Below are positions 7,389 to 12,911 of a stretch of DNA of 15,597 bases, piece after piece (the first letter of the stretch is position 1; every line of letters begins with the position of its first letter). Source of the DNA: DATLFS01 sp035540935 (GTDB lineage Bacteria > Actinomycetota > CADDZG01 > WHSQ01). Made by a program: the position numbers and the translations under genes. The stretch covers positions 1 to 15,597 of the forward strand of contig DATLFS010000074.1 in the NCBI GenBank assembly GCA_035540935.1, read 5' to 3'. Under the pieces are notes generated by a model. That model was not told the origin of the DNA. It made no database searches and saw only the letters and a program-made list of their open reading frames with translations.

Positions 7389-7490
7389 CGGCAGAGGCTA
7401 CGCCAGCCGGTTCGGGCGCGGAGCGAGGCCGGTAGGATGATCCGCCGGTGCCTCGCGGCACCGGCGAATCCGCCCCTACACGGAGGTTGC
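7389..7490 (+). promoter_or_regulatory. Divergent promoter region with a 5'-leader hairpin
   Basis: On the plus strand TAGGAT (7433-7438) fits the -10 pattern TANNNT, with TTCGGG (7411-7416) 16 bases upstream as a weak -35. Transcription would start near 7445, at the foot of a perfect 10-bp stem (7443-7452 with 7457-7466, loop TCGC), followed by CGGAGG (7481-7486) four bases before the GTG at 7491. On the minus strand TAGCCT (7400-7395) stands six bases before the WecG-type ATG. These are motif matches only. Confidence 0.45.
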
Positions 7491-8717
7491 GTGAGCGCGC
7501 CGAACGTACTGTTCGTAGCGATCGACTCGTTGCGAGCGGACGCCCTATACGGGGACCACGTTCCGACACCGAACTTCGACGCCCTCGGCGGCCGCGGGGC
7601 CGTCTTCCGACAGTGCGTCTCCACCACGACCTCGACGACGCCCTCTTTCTCCTCGATGCTCACCGGGTGCTACCCCCCGCGGCACGGCGTCCGGGGGCTC
7701 CAGGGGTACCGCCTCGCCGACGAGGTGACGACGATGGCGGAAGCGTTCGGTGCCGCGGGATACGAGACGCACGCGGAGGTCACCGGGCCGCTGGTGCCCG
7801 AAACCGGCGTACTGCGGGGCTTCGGCGACGCGCGCCACCGACCCGGCTACAAAGTGAAGCCTTTCGTCTGGCGCGACGAGATCCTCGAGCGCATCGCCTC
7901 CTATCGCCGTCCCTGGCTGTTGTTGTTGCACACCTGGGAGGTGCACCGGCCCTACCGGCCGGCCCCCGACTACGTGAGACGCTGGGACCGCGCCGGCTAC
8001 GAGGCGATGGTCCAGATGTCGGACGAGCAGCTCGCGCCGATCATCGAAGCGGCCGGCGACGACACGATCGTCGTGCTGACGGGCGACCACGGTGAGGAGT
8101 ACGCGAACAGCCGTCTCGGCCAGAAGCTGCAGCGCGCCGCTACCAAGTCGCGGAAGAAGCTCAAGCTGGCGCGCTGGTTCCCCTACCTCGACCAGAAGTT
8201 CGCGTCGCTGCAACTCGGTCACGGCTTCGCCTTGTGGGAGCACCTCGTACGCGTCCCACTGATCGTGGCCGGACCAGGCGTCCCCCAGACGCGGATCGAC
8301 GGACAGGTACGTCACGTCGACGTCTTCCCGACGCTCGCCGAGCTCTGCGGCGTGGCGGTTCCATCGCCGATCGACGGTCGGAGCCTCCGCCCACTGCTGG
8401 AGGGGCGATCGCTCCCGGATGAGCCGGCGTACATGGAGGCGGTGGGCGTGAAGCTCGAAGGCGATCGCATCGTCGCCGCCCGCACCCCCGATTGGAAGCT
8501 GTTGAAGCGCGGTGACAGGTCCGTCCTCTACCGGCTGAACGGCGGAGCGCCTCCCGACGAGAAACGCAACGTGATCGCCAGGCATCCGGAGGTCGCACGC
8601 GCGCTGGAGGAATTCGTCGATCGGGTATCCGGTTCGGCAGGGTCGGGATCGTCCGGCATGACGGAGTCGGAAGAGGCGGTCGTAGAGCAGCACCTGCGCG
8701 ACCTCGGCTACCTCTAG
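7491..8717 (+). CDS. Sulfatase-fold hydrolase or transferase without the catalytic Cys/Ser
   Basis: This is a 408-residue member of the sulfatase branch of the alkaline-phosphatase superfamily. NVLFVAIDSLRADAL gives the first metal ligand (D12). The metal pair is in LTGDHGEEY, and LGHGFALWEHLVRVPLIV carries the usual substrate-side histidines. True sulfatases have C/S-x-P-S-R for formylglycine. Here the equivalent is T49-T-P-S-F53 in STTPSFSSMLTG, so both the modifiable residue and the arginine are gone. A threonine nucleophile, as in LtaS/phosphoethanolamine-type transferases, is more likely than sulfate-ester hydrolysis. The GTG at 7491 has CGGAGG at ideal spacing. The frame is open much further upstream but only as shadow of the antisense gene. 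No signal peptide or membrane helix is seen. The C-terminus is SEEAVVEQHLRDLGYL. The sulfotransferase gene follows after 5 bases. Confidence 0.86.
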   Translation: MSAPNVLFVAIDSLRADALYGDHVPTPNFDALGGRGAVFRQCVSTTTSTTPSFSSMLTGCYPPRHGVRGLQGYRLADEVTTMAEAFGAAGYETHAEVTGPLVPETGVLRGFGDARHRPGYKVKPFVWRDEILERIASYRRPWLLLLHTWEVHRPYRPAPDYVRRWDRAGYEAMVQMSDEQLAPIIEAAGDDTIVVLTGDHGEEYANSRLGQKLQRAATKSRKKLKLARWFPYLDQKFASLQLGHGFALWEHLVRVPLIVAGPGVPQTRIDGQVRHVDVFPTLAELCGVAVPSPIDGRSLRPLLEGRSLPDEPAYMEAVGVKLEGDRIVAARTPDWKLLKRGDRSVLYRLNGGAPPDEKRNVIARHPEVARALEEFVDRVSGSAGSGSSGMTESEEAVVEQHLRDLGYL

Positions 8718-8722
8718 TTCTC

Positions 8723-9616
8723 GTGAACGCACCTTTCTTCATCGTTGGATCCGCCCGTTCGGGGACGACGCTGCTGCGCTTGATGCTGAACGCGCACCCG
8801 GAGGTGGCGGTGCCGCCGGAGTCGCGCTTCGTCGTCGAGCTCTACCGGGGCGACACGGTGGAGGTGGAAGGTTTCCTCCAGGCCCTCGGGTCGCACAAGC
8901 AGTTCCGCACGTGGGACCTTCCCCTCGAAGCGGTCCGGCACGAGATCGACGCGGGCGAGCACGCGCCGTACGCCGAAGCCGTCACGGCCGTTTACCGCGC
9001 CTACATGCGCCTGCACGGCGGCCGCCGCTGGGGCGACAAGACGCCGCGCTACGTCGAGCACATCCCGCTGCTATCCCGTCTCTTTCCCGATGCGCGGTTC
9101 GTCCACCTGGTCCGCGACGGACGCAACGTCGCCCTGTCCTACGCCGACGTGCCCTTCGGCCCCCGCACCGTCGGAGGCGCGGCGCGCCTCTGGGCGCGGC
9201 GGGTCAGGGCCGGCATCGACGACGGCCGTCCACTGGGCGAGCGCTACCTCGAGCTGCGATACGAGGACATGGTCGAGGATGCCGAAGAACACGCGAAACG
9301 ATTGTGTGCGTTCCTCGAGCTCGCGTTCGATCCGGAGATGCTCAATTACACCGAGAGGGCGCGTGACGCGATCCTCGACCGGGCAAGGCGCTACAACCCG
9401 AACGTGATGAAGGGCGAGATAAAGCGGACGCGGTCGTGGGAGGAAGAGATGCCGCCGTTCCACGTCGAGGTCTTCGAAGCGATCGCCGGTGACGAGCTTT
9501 CACTCCTCGACTACGACCGCCGCTATCCCGCTCCGTCTCTCCGAGCCCGGGTTGCCGGCGCGGCCGGCCGCGACCGCTTCGGCATCGCACGCCTGCGAGG
9601 CTCGCGCCCGCTGTAG
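8723..9616 (+). CDS. PAPS-dependent sulfotransferase family protein
   Basis: This is a 297-residue sulfotransferase-fold protein. The 5'-phosphosulfate loop FFIVGSARSGTTLLRLML (residues 5-22) and the 3'-phosphate site FVHLVRDGRNVALSY (126-140, with R131 and S139) are both intact, so it should bind PAPS and move sulfate to a hydroxyl or amino group of a glycan, lipid or peptide. WGDKTPRY between them is the conserved middle motif of this bacterial family, and RYEDMVEDAEEHAKRLCAFL is the usual helical segment. The start is GTG at 8723, five bases after the sulfatase-like stop. There is no separate Shine-Dalgarno, so it is probably translated by coupling. No signal or membrane helix is seen, so it should act in the cytoplasm on a precursor. 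The acceptor is unknown. Confidence 0.9.
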   Translation: MNAPFFIVGSARSGTTLLRLMLNAHPEVAVPPESRFVVELYRGDTVEVEGFLQALGSHKQFRTWDLPLEAVRHEIDAGEHAPYAEAVTAVYRAYMRLHGGRRWGDKTPRYVEHIPLLSRLFPDARFVHLVRDGRNVALSYADVPFGPRTVGGAARLWARRVRAGIDDGRPLGERYLELRYEDMVEDAEEHAKRLCAFLELAFDPEMLNYTERARDAILDRARRYNPNVMKGEIKRTRSWEEEMPPFHVEVFEAIAGDELSLLDYDRRYPAPSLRARVAGAAGRDRFGIARLRGSRPL

Positions 9617-9694
9617 GTTTCCCTCGTCCCGTTTTCTCGCAGAAGTGTCGGGGAAGGTGGACTGGACCACGCCACAAGAGTTCTAGGAGGGCGG

Positions 9695-10864
9695 ATGGCC
9701 ACGAACTTCGAGCTCGTCGACCGTGACGAGCTGCGATCTCTGGTAGACGAGGCACCGGACCCGGCCGTGTCGATCTACATGCCGACGCATCGCCTGGGGC
9801 CGGAGACGGAGCTCGACACGGTCCGCCTGAAGAACCTCGTCAACGAAGCGTTCGAACGTCTGACGGCGCGAGGTCTGCGGCGTCCGCAGGTGGAGGAGAT
9901 CCTCGAGCCCGCGACCGCTCTCCTGGGCGACGGGACGTTCTGGCGCCACCAGCTGGATGGTCTCGCCCTGTTCCTCGCGCCGGGCTTCAGCCGTCACTAC
10001 CGCCTGCCGTTCGAGGTGGACGAGCTCGTCGTGGTGGACGACGTCTTCCAGGTGACTCCGTTGCTCCCGGCGCTCGGAGCGGAAGGCCACTTCTTCATCC
10101 TCGCCGTCAGCCGCAACGCTCTGCGCCTTCTTCGCGCAACGCGCTACGGCGTCGAAGAACTCGACACCGATCACCTCGACATCCCGAAAGACCTCGCGGA
10201 GGCGCTGCGCTACGACGACTTCGAGCGGCGCGACGGGAACCTTCAGCATCGCGGCGGTCACGGCGGGCCCAACCGCGGCCGGCAGATATTCCACGGGCAC
10301 GGGCAGGGTGCCGAGGACGTGAAGAACGAGGTGCTGCGCTACTTCCAGGCCGTCGACCGCGGCCTCTCCGACGTCCTGCGGAACGAGAGCGCGCCGCTCG
10401 TCCTGGCGTCGGTCGACTACCTGCAACCGCTGTTCCGCCAGGCCAGCCGTTACGCCCACGTCCTCGAGGAAGGAGTCGACGGCAATCCCGACCGCGTGAG
10501 CGCGGCCGAGCTACACGAGCGGGCGCTGCCGGTGGTCGAGGCCGAGCTTCGGAAGGACCTCGAGGCGGCGAAGGAGCGGTACGGCAACGGGCAGTCGAAC
10601 GGCACCTCCTCCTGCGACCTCGCCGACATCCTCGTCGCAGCCCACGAGGGAAGGGTCGACGCCCTCTTCGTACGGCGGGGGGCGCGGACTTCCGGCCGCT
10701 ACGATGCCGAGGCGCGCCGTCTCGTCTCGGTCGGAGACGACGAAGGCACCGACCTCATCGATCTCGCGGCGCGGCAGACCCTGCTCCATGCAGGTGAGGT
10801 CTACGTCGTGGACGACCCCGACATGCCGTGCCCCGACCAGCTGGGGGCAGTCTTCCGTTACTGA
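9695..10864 (+). CDS. Bacterial archaeo-eukaryotic release factor-like protein, family 3 (baeRF3)
   Basis: This is a 389-residue cytoplasmic protein matching baeRF family 3 along its length. The signature pieces are AVSIYMPTHRLGPETELD with VRLKNLV after it, FWRHQLDGLALFLAPG, LPFEVDELVVVDDVFQVTPL, and FFILAVSRNALRLLRATRYG. A Gly/His-rich loop follows (QHRGGHGG to FHGHGQGAEDVKNEV, about residues 186-215), at the place where archaeal and eukaryotic release factors carry their peptidyl-tRNA hydrolysis loop. The C-terminal part is an eRF1 domain 3-like fold (DLADILVAAHEGRVDALFV). The family has been proposed to act on stalled or hibernating ribosomes, but this is not shown for family 3. The ATG has TAGGAGGG (9684-9691) at good spacing. 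It lies 78 bases after the sulfotransferase and looks like its own unit. Confidence 0.87.
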   Translation: MATNFELVDRDELRSLVDEAPDPAVSIYMPTHRLGPETELDTVRLKNLVNEAFERLTARGLRRPQVEEILEPATALLGDGTFWRHQLDGLALFLAPGFSRHYRLPFEVDELVVVDDVFQVTPLLPALGAEGHFFILAVSRNALRLLRATRYGVEELDTDHLDIPKDLAEALRYDDFERRDGNLQHRGGHGGPNRGRQIFHGHGQGAEDVKNEVLRYFQAVDRGLSDVLRNESAPLVLASVDYLQPLFRQASRYAHVLEEGVDGNPDRVSAAELHERALPVVEAELRKDLEAAKERYGNGQSNGTSSCDLADILVAAHEGRVDALFVRRGARTSGRYDAEARRLVSVGDDEGTDLIDLAARQTLLHAGEVYVVDDPDMPCPDQLGAVFRY

Positions 10865-10868
10865 CGGG

Positions 10869-11066
10869 TCAGCGGCTCTCGTCGTCTAGGTCCGCGTCGC
10901 GCGCCTGCTCGAGCGCGTCGGCCTCCGGCACGTCGGGAGCGATCCTGATCCGGCGCGAGTCGTCCTCGCTATCGCGGTCCGCGTCGACCGGTAGCTTCTG
11001 CTCCAAAGCGTCGGCCTCCGGCACATCGGCCTCGAAAGCGTCTCCCCCTGATGGGCGACGGTCCAT
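10869..11066 (-). CDS. Small acidic protein with duplicated DVPEADALEQ motif
   Basis: This is a 65-residue, very acidic protein with no membrane segment or cysteine. Its outstanding feature is the exact ten-residue motif DVPEADALEQ at residues 14-23 and again at 45-54, 31 residues apart. The DNA behind it repeats at 10905-10936 and 10998-11029 with a few silent changes, which argues for an old duplication kept at protein level. The ATG at 11066 is preceded by GGAAGGAGGT, one of the best Shine-Dalgarno sites in the window, so I regard this as a real gene despite its size. The stop lies 4 bases from the convergent baeRF3 stop. From memory, PEADxLEQ occurs in short actinobacterial proteins of unknown role. 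I do not assign a function. Confidence 0.78.
   Translation of the reverse strand: MDRRPSGGDAFEADVPEADALEQKLPVDADRDSEDDSRRIRIAPDVPEADALEQARDADLDDESR
10905..11029. repeat. Direct repeat pair encoding DVPEADALEQ twice
   Basis: Two copies of about 32 bases begin with CTGCTCGAGCGCGTCGGCCT (10905) and CTGCTCCAAAGCGTCGGCCT (10998). They are 93 bases apart, an exact multiple of three, and lie within the small acidic gene. The differences fall at codon third positions or keep the residue. Confidence 0.75.
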
Positions 11067-11165
11067 GCGTACCTCCTTCCGGTCGGTACTGCCCCCTCAC
11101 TTTCTCACCTCCACTGCTCCGCCGCACGCGGGCAACCTCGCGGGTGGCACCGGCGTCGCTTCGAC

Positions 11166-12011
11166 ATGTCCGACCACGCTGGGGTCGTCTGCCTGATCGC
11201 CGCCTACGAGGAGGAGGAACGCATCGGCCGCACGGTGGCGGCGGTGCTCGCGTCGCGCGTCGTCGACGAGGTCCTGGTCGTGGACGACGGCTCCTCGGAC
11301 GGGACGGCGGCGGAGGCACGGCGCGCCGGAGCATGGGTGATCCGGCTCGAGCGCAACGCCGGCAAAGGACAGGCGCTCACGGCGGGAGCGCGGTCTCTCC
11401 TCGCTCGCCCACGGCGCCCGGACATCGTCCTGCTGGGCGACGCCGACCTCGGCGACTCCGCCGTCCACCTGTCGCGGCTCGCCGGCCCGATCAGCGGCGG
11501 GCGAGCCGACGTGACGGTGGCGCGGCTCCCCCGGCAGCCGGGGGCGTCCGGTTTCGGGATCGTCGTACGGCTGGCGCGCTTCGGGCTGCGGCGCCTGACC
11601 GGGACCGCACCGGCGCAACCGCTGTCGGGACAGCGGGCGATCCGGGGGGACGTCCTTCCGTGGCTCTTGCCGTTCGCCGGCGGCTTCGGGGTCGAGGTCG
11701 GCATGACGATCGCGGCGGAGGAGGCGGGCTTGCGGACCGCGGACGTCCTGCTCGACCTCTTCCATGCGCCGACCGGGCGCGACCTGGGCGGGCTCGCCCA
11801 TCGCGGCGCTCAAGCACGTGACGTCGCGGCCGCCCTGGCGGTCGCCGCGGCGCGCCGCTGGCATCCCCTCCGCCGACGACCGGCGCGCCCGCGTCCCACG
11901 CGCCTCCACAACGCGAGCGGCGCGCCCCTCGAGGGGCGCGCCGCGGATGCTCGTCGAGCGGGTACGCGCTATCCGGTGGTGCCTCCACCCGAGTCGCCGC
12001 CGCCCGTGTAG
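11166..12011 (+). CDS. Family 2 glycosyltransferase (GT-A fold) with unusual C-terminal tail
   Basis: This is a 281-residue GT2 enzyme of the polyprenyl-phosphate sugar transferase / glucosyl-phosphoglycerate synthase-like group. Visible motifs are VCLIAAYEEEERIG, VLVVDDGSSDGT (36-47), RNAGKGQALTAGA (63-75), the metal site L-G-D-A-D-L (90-95), LSGQRAIRGDV (153-163), and FGVEVGMTIAAEEAGL. The closing FHAPTGRDLGGLAHRGAQ resembles the acceptor-side end of the fold. No transmembrane helix is evident. The start is ATG at 11166 with no clear Shine-Dalgarno. The last 50 residues (RRRPARPRPTRLHNAS onward) are arginine/proline-rich, run through a 28-base perfect palindrome and overlap the antisense repeat gene by 43 bases. 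The functional enzyme probably ends near residue 233, and the tail may result from loss of an earlier stop. Confidence 0.82.
   Translation: MSDHAGVVCLIAAYEEEERIGRTVAAVLASRVVDEVLVVDDGSSDGTAAEARRAGAWVIRLERNAGKGQALTAGARSLLARPRRPDIVLLGDADLGDSAVHLSRLAGPISGGRADVTVARLPRQPGASGFGIVVRLARFGLRRLTGTAPAQPLSGQRAIRGDVLPWLLPFAGGFGVEVGMTIAAEEAGLRTADVLLDLFHAPTGRDLGGLAHRGAQARDVAAALAVAAARRWHPLRRRPARPRPTRLHNASGAPLEGRAADARRAGTRYPVVPPPESPPPV
11917..11944. terminator. 28-base perfect palindrome, probable hairpin at convergent gene ends
   Basis: GCGGCGCGCCCCTC (11917-11930) is followed at once by its exact reverse complement (11931-11944). As RNA it would fold into a 12-bp stem with a UCGA loop. It lies 24 bases past the stop of the minus-strand repeat gene and inside the plus-strand GT2 tail (codons 251-260). 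Neither side has a T-tract, so termination is plausible but not certain. Confidence 0.5.
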
Positions 12012-12427
12012 CCGCCGCCGGTGTTCGCTCCGCCGCCGGTGCCGTCGTTGCCCCAGGTGGCGTCGCCGTCGCCGGTGTTGTCGCCGCCCCCGGTGCCGTC
12101 GTTGCCGTTCGTGGCGTCGCCGTCGCCGGTGTTGTCGCCGCCGGCCGTGCCGTCGTTGCCCCGGGTCTTGTCGCCGTCGCCGGTGTTGTTGGCGCCGCCG
12201 GTCCCGTCGTCGCCGCGGGTGTTGTCCCCGTCGCCCTCGTCGACCTCGACCGCCTTCACCTCACCGTCGTCGTCGGCGCGGCGGACGATCTTGTCGCGAT
12301 CGTCCTCGCTGCTCAGGCGGATCGCCTCCGAAGGGCCGCCGCTTTCGCCACTCAGGATGGCGATCGTGGCCCCGAGGCCCAGCAGTGCCGCTGCGAACAT
12401 GACCGCCATCCGGCCGATGATGTTCAT
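11969..12427 (-). CDS. Membrane-anchored or secreted Asp/Gly tandem-repeat protein
   Basis: This is a 152-residue protein in three parts. Residues 1-25 (MNIIGRMAVMFAAALLGLG onward) form a signal peptide or signal anchor. Residues 26-62 are a charged linker (SSEDDRDKIVRRADDDGE). Residues 63-152 are five 18-residue tandem units of the type N-T-G-D-G-D-x-T-x-G-N-D-G-T-x-G-G-D: units 63-80, 81-98, 99-116 and 117-134 are regular and 135-152 is degenerate. The repeats have no hydrophobic or cysteine positions. The D-G-D and N-D-G spacing recalls calcium-binding loops, but they are not canonical RTX or EF-hand sequences. The ATG at 12427 has a strong AAGGAGGAG. TAACTT (12472-12467) is a likely -10. 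It is divergent from the two-component operon, a common place for a target gene. Function is unknown; an exposed acidic surface protein is my inference. Confidence 0.82.
   Translation of the reverse strand: MNIIGRMAVMFAAALLGLGATIAILSGESGGPSEAIRLSSEDDRDKIVRRADDDGEVKAVEVDEGDGDNTRGDDGTGGANNTGDGDKTRGNDGTAGGDNTGDGDATNGNDGTGGGDNTGDGDATWGNDGTGGGANTGGGYTGGGDSGGGTTG
11972..12241. repeat. 54-base tandem repeats in the Asp/Gly protein gene
   Basis: Five 54-base units in register with 18-codon units occupy this stretch. The three central copies are nearly identical (for example GCCGTCGTTGCC and GTCGCCGTCGCCGGTGTTGT recur each period on the plus strand), and the copies nearest each end are degenerate. 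The period keeps the reading frame, so copy number could vary without frameshift. Confidence 0.85.
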
Positions 12428-12595
12428 GTCTCCTCCTTCTCTCTCGGCTTCGTTCCGTCACCGAGGAAGTTAGGCAGCGACGATTAGGCGTTCGTGAACC
12501 GGCGATGAGACCACGTTCACGGTCGGTGCCGGAGGATGAGACTTTTCTAATGAAGCTCTCATGAGACGTTGAGCGCCGAGTGAGACCCTCCCGGC
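12428..12595. promoter_or_regulatory. Divergent regulatory region of the repeat protein and the two-component operon
   Basis: This is a 168-base spacer without a gene. For the repeat gene, TAACTT (12472-12467, minus) is a good -10, and the 17-base-upstream -35 position falls within GGTTCACGAAC (12500-12490, minus). CGTGAAC (12493-12499) and GTTCACG (12515-12521) form a perfect 7-base inverted repeat, so a regulator bound there would touch the -35. TGAGAC occurs four times, within GATGAGAC at 12504 and 12535, CATGAGAC at 12560 and GTGAGAC at 12580. TCTAAT (12546-12551) is a possible -10 for the plus-strand operon. OmpR-type regulators bind paired sites of this kind. Confidence 0.5.
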
Positions 12596-12889
12596 ATGAC
12601 TCACCTGCGCCTCGCCCTTCTCGTCCTCCTCGCTCTCGTCGCGGGCGTCATCGCCGGAGTCGCCACCTACGAGGGGATCCGGCGCCCCCCGACCACCGTG
12701 GTGGAGCCGATCGACCTCGACGTCGCGACGCCCCGCCCGGAGAAAAAGGAGCGACCGAGGAAGCGCAGGCCGCTCACGAAGAAGGAGCGGCCTGCCCCCG
12801 ACGCCGGCGCTCCGGTCGTGGCCCCCGCTCCCCCTCCTCCCGCCGGCGATGACGACGGTGATGACGACGACGACGATGACGACGACTGA
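12596..12889 (+). CDS. Small single-pass membrane protein with polyaspartate C-terminus
   Basis: This 97-residue protein is built from four blocks. Residues 6-23 (LALLVLLALVAGVIAGVA) are a hydrophobic helix. Residues 30-45 are a proline-containing linker. Residues about 46-66 are a strongly basic stretch (RPEKKERPRKRRPLTKKE). A proline/alanine hinge (APVVAPAPPPPAG) then leads to the extreme acidic tail D-D-D-G followed by nine Asp at the end. The ATG at 12596 is the first in frame; the upstream GAGTGAGAC is only a weak ribosome-binding site. It is the first gene of an operon with the kinase and regulator, 22 bases ahead of the kinase start I chose. Such a helix plus charged tail could sense cations or dock on the kinase or the cell wall, but that is inference. 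I do not recognise a family. Confidence 0.75.
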   Translation: MTHLRLALLVLLALVAGVIAGVATYEGIRRPPTTVVEPIDLDVATPRPEKKERPRKRRPLTKKERPAPDAGAPVVAPAPPPPAGDDDGDDDDDDDDD

Positions 12890-12911
12890 CGCTCCGACGC
12901 GCGTCCGGCGC

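Noticed and set aside
7545..8732. Long minus-strand open frame (395 codons) opposite the sulfatase-fold gene
   Set aside because: It has the same shadow composition and no motif, whereas the plus-strand frame has a good ribosome-binding site and conserved metal sites.
11917..11944. Phage or plasmid attachment site or recombinase target
   Set aside because: The 28-base palindrome has no second copy in the window and no integrase nearby; its position at convergent gene ends fits a transcript hairpin better.
11972..12241. CRISPR array
   Set aside because: The 54-base repeats are contiguous with no unique spacers and keep an 18-codon reading frame, so they are coding repeats.
11764..12402. Plus-strand open frame made of Arg/Cys/Pro repeats opposite the Asp/Gly repeat gene
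   Set aside because: The R-R-C-C repeats are just the 54-base units read in the wrong frame and strand; there is no start signal.
12021..12473. Plus-strand frame with Ser/Pro-Val repeats opposite the Asp/Gly repeat gene
   Set aside because: It could pass for a Pro/Ser-rich surface protein, but it has no ribosome-binding site, while the minus-strand frame has a strong AAGGAGG and a signal segment.
12849..12911. Kinase start at the ATG at 12849
   Set aside because: The 21 extra residues are Thr/Met filler from reading the aspartate codons out of frame; the first membrane helix follows the ATG at 12912 directly.
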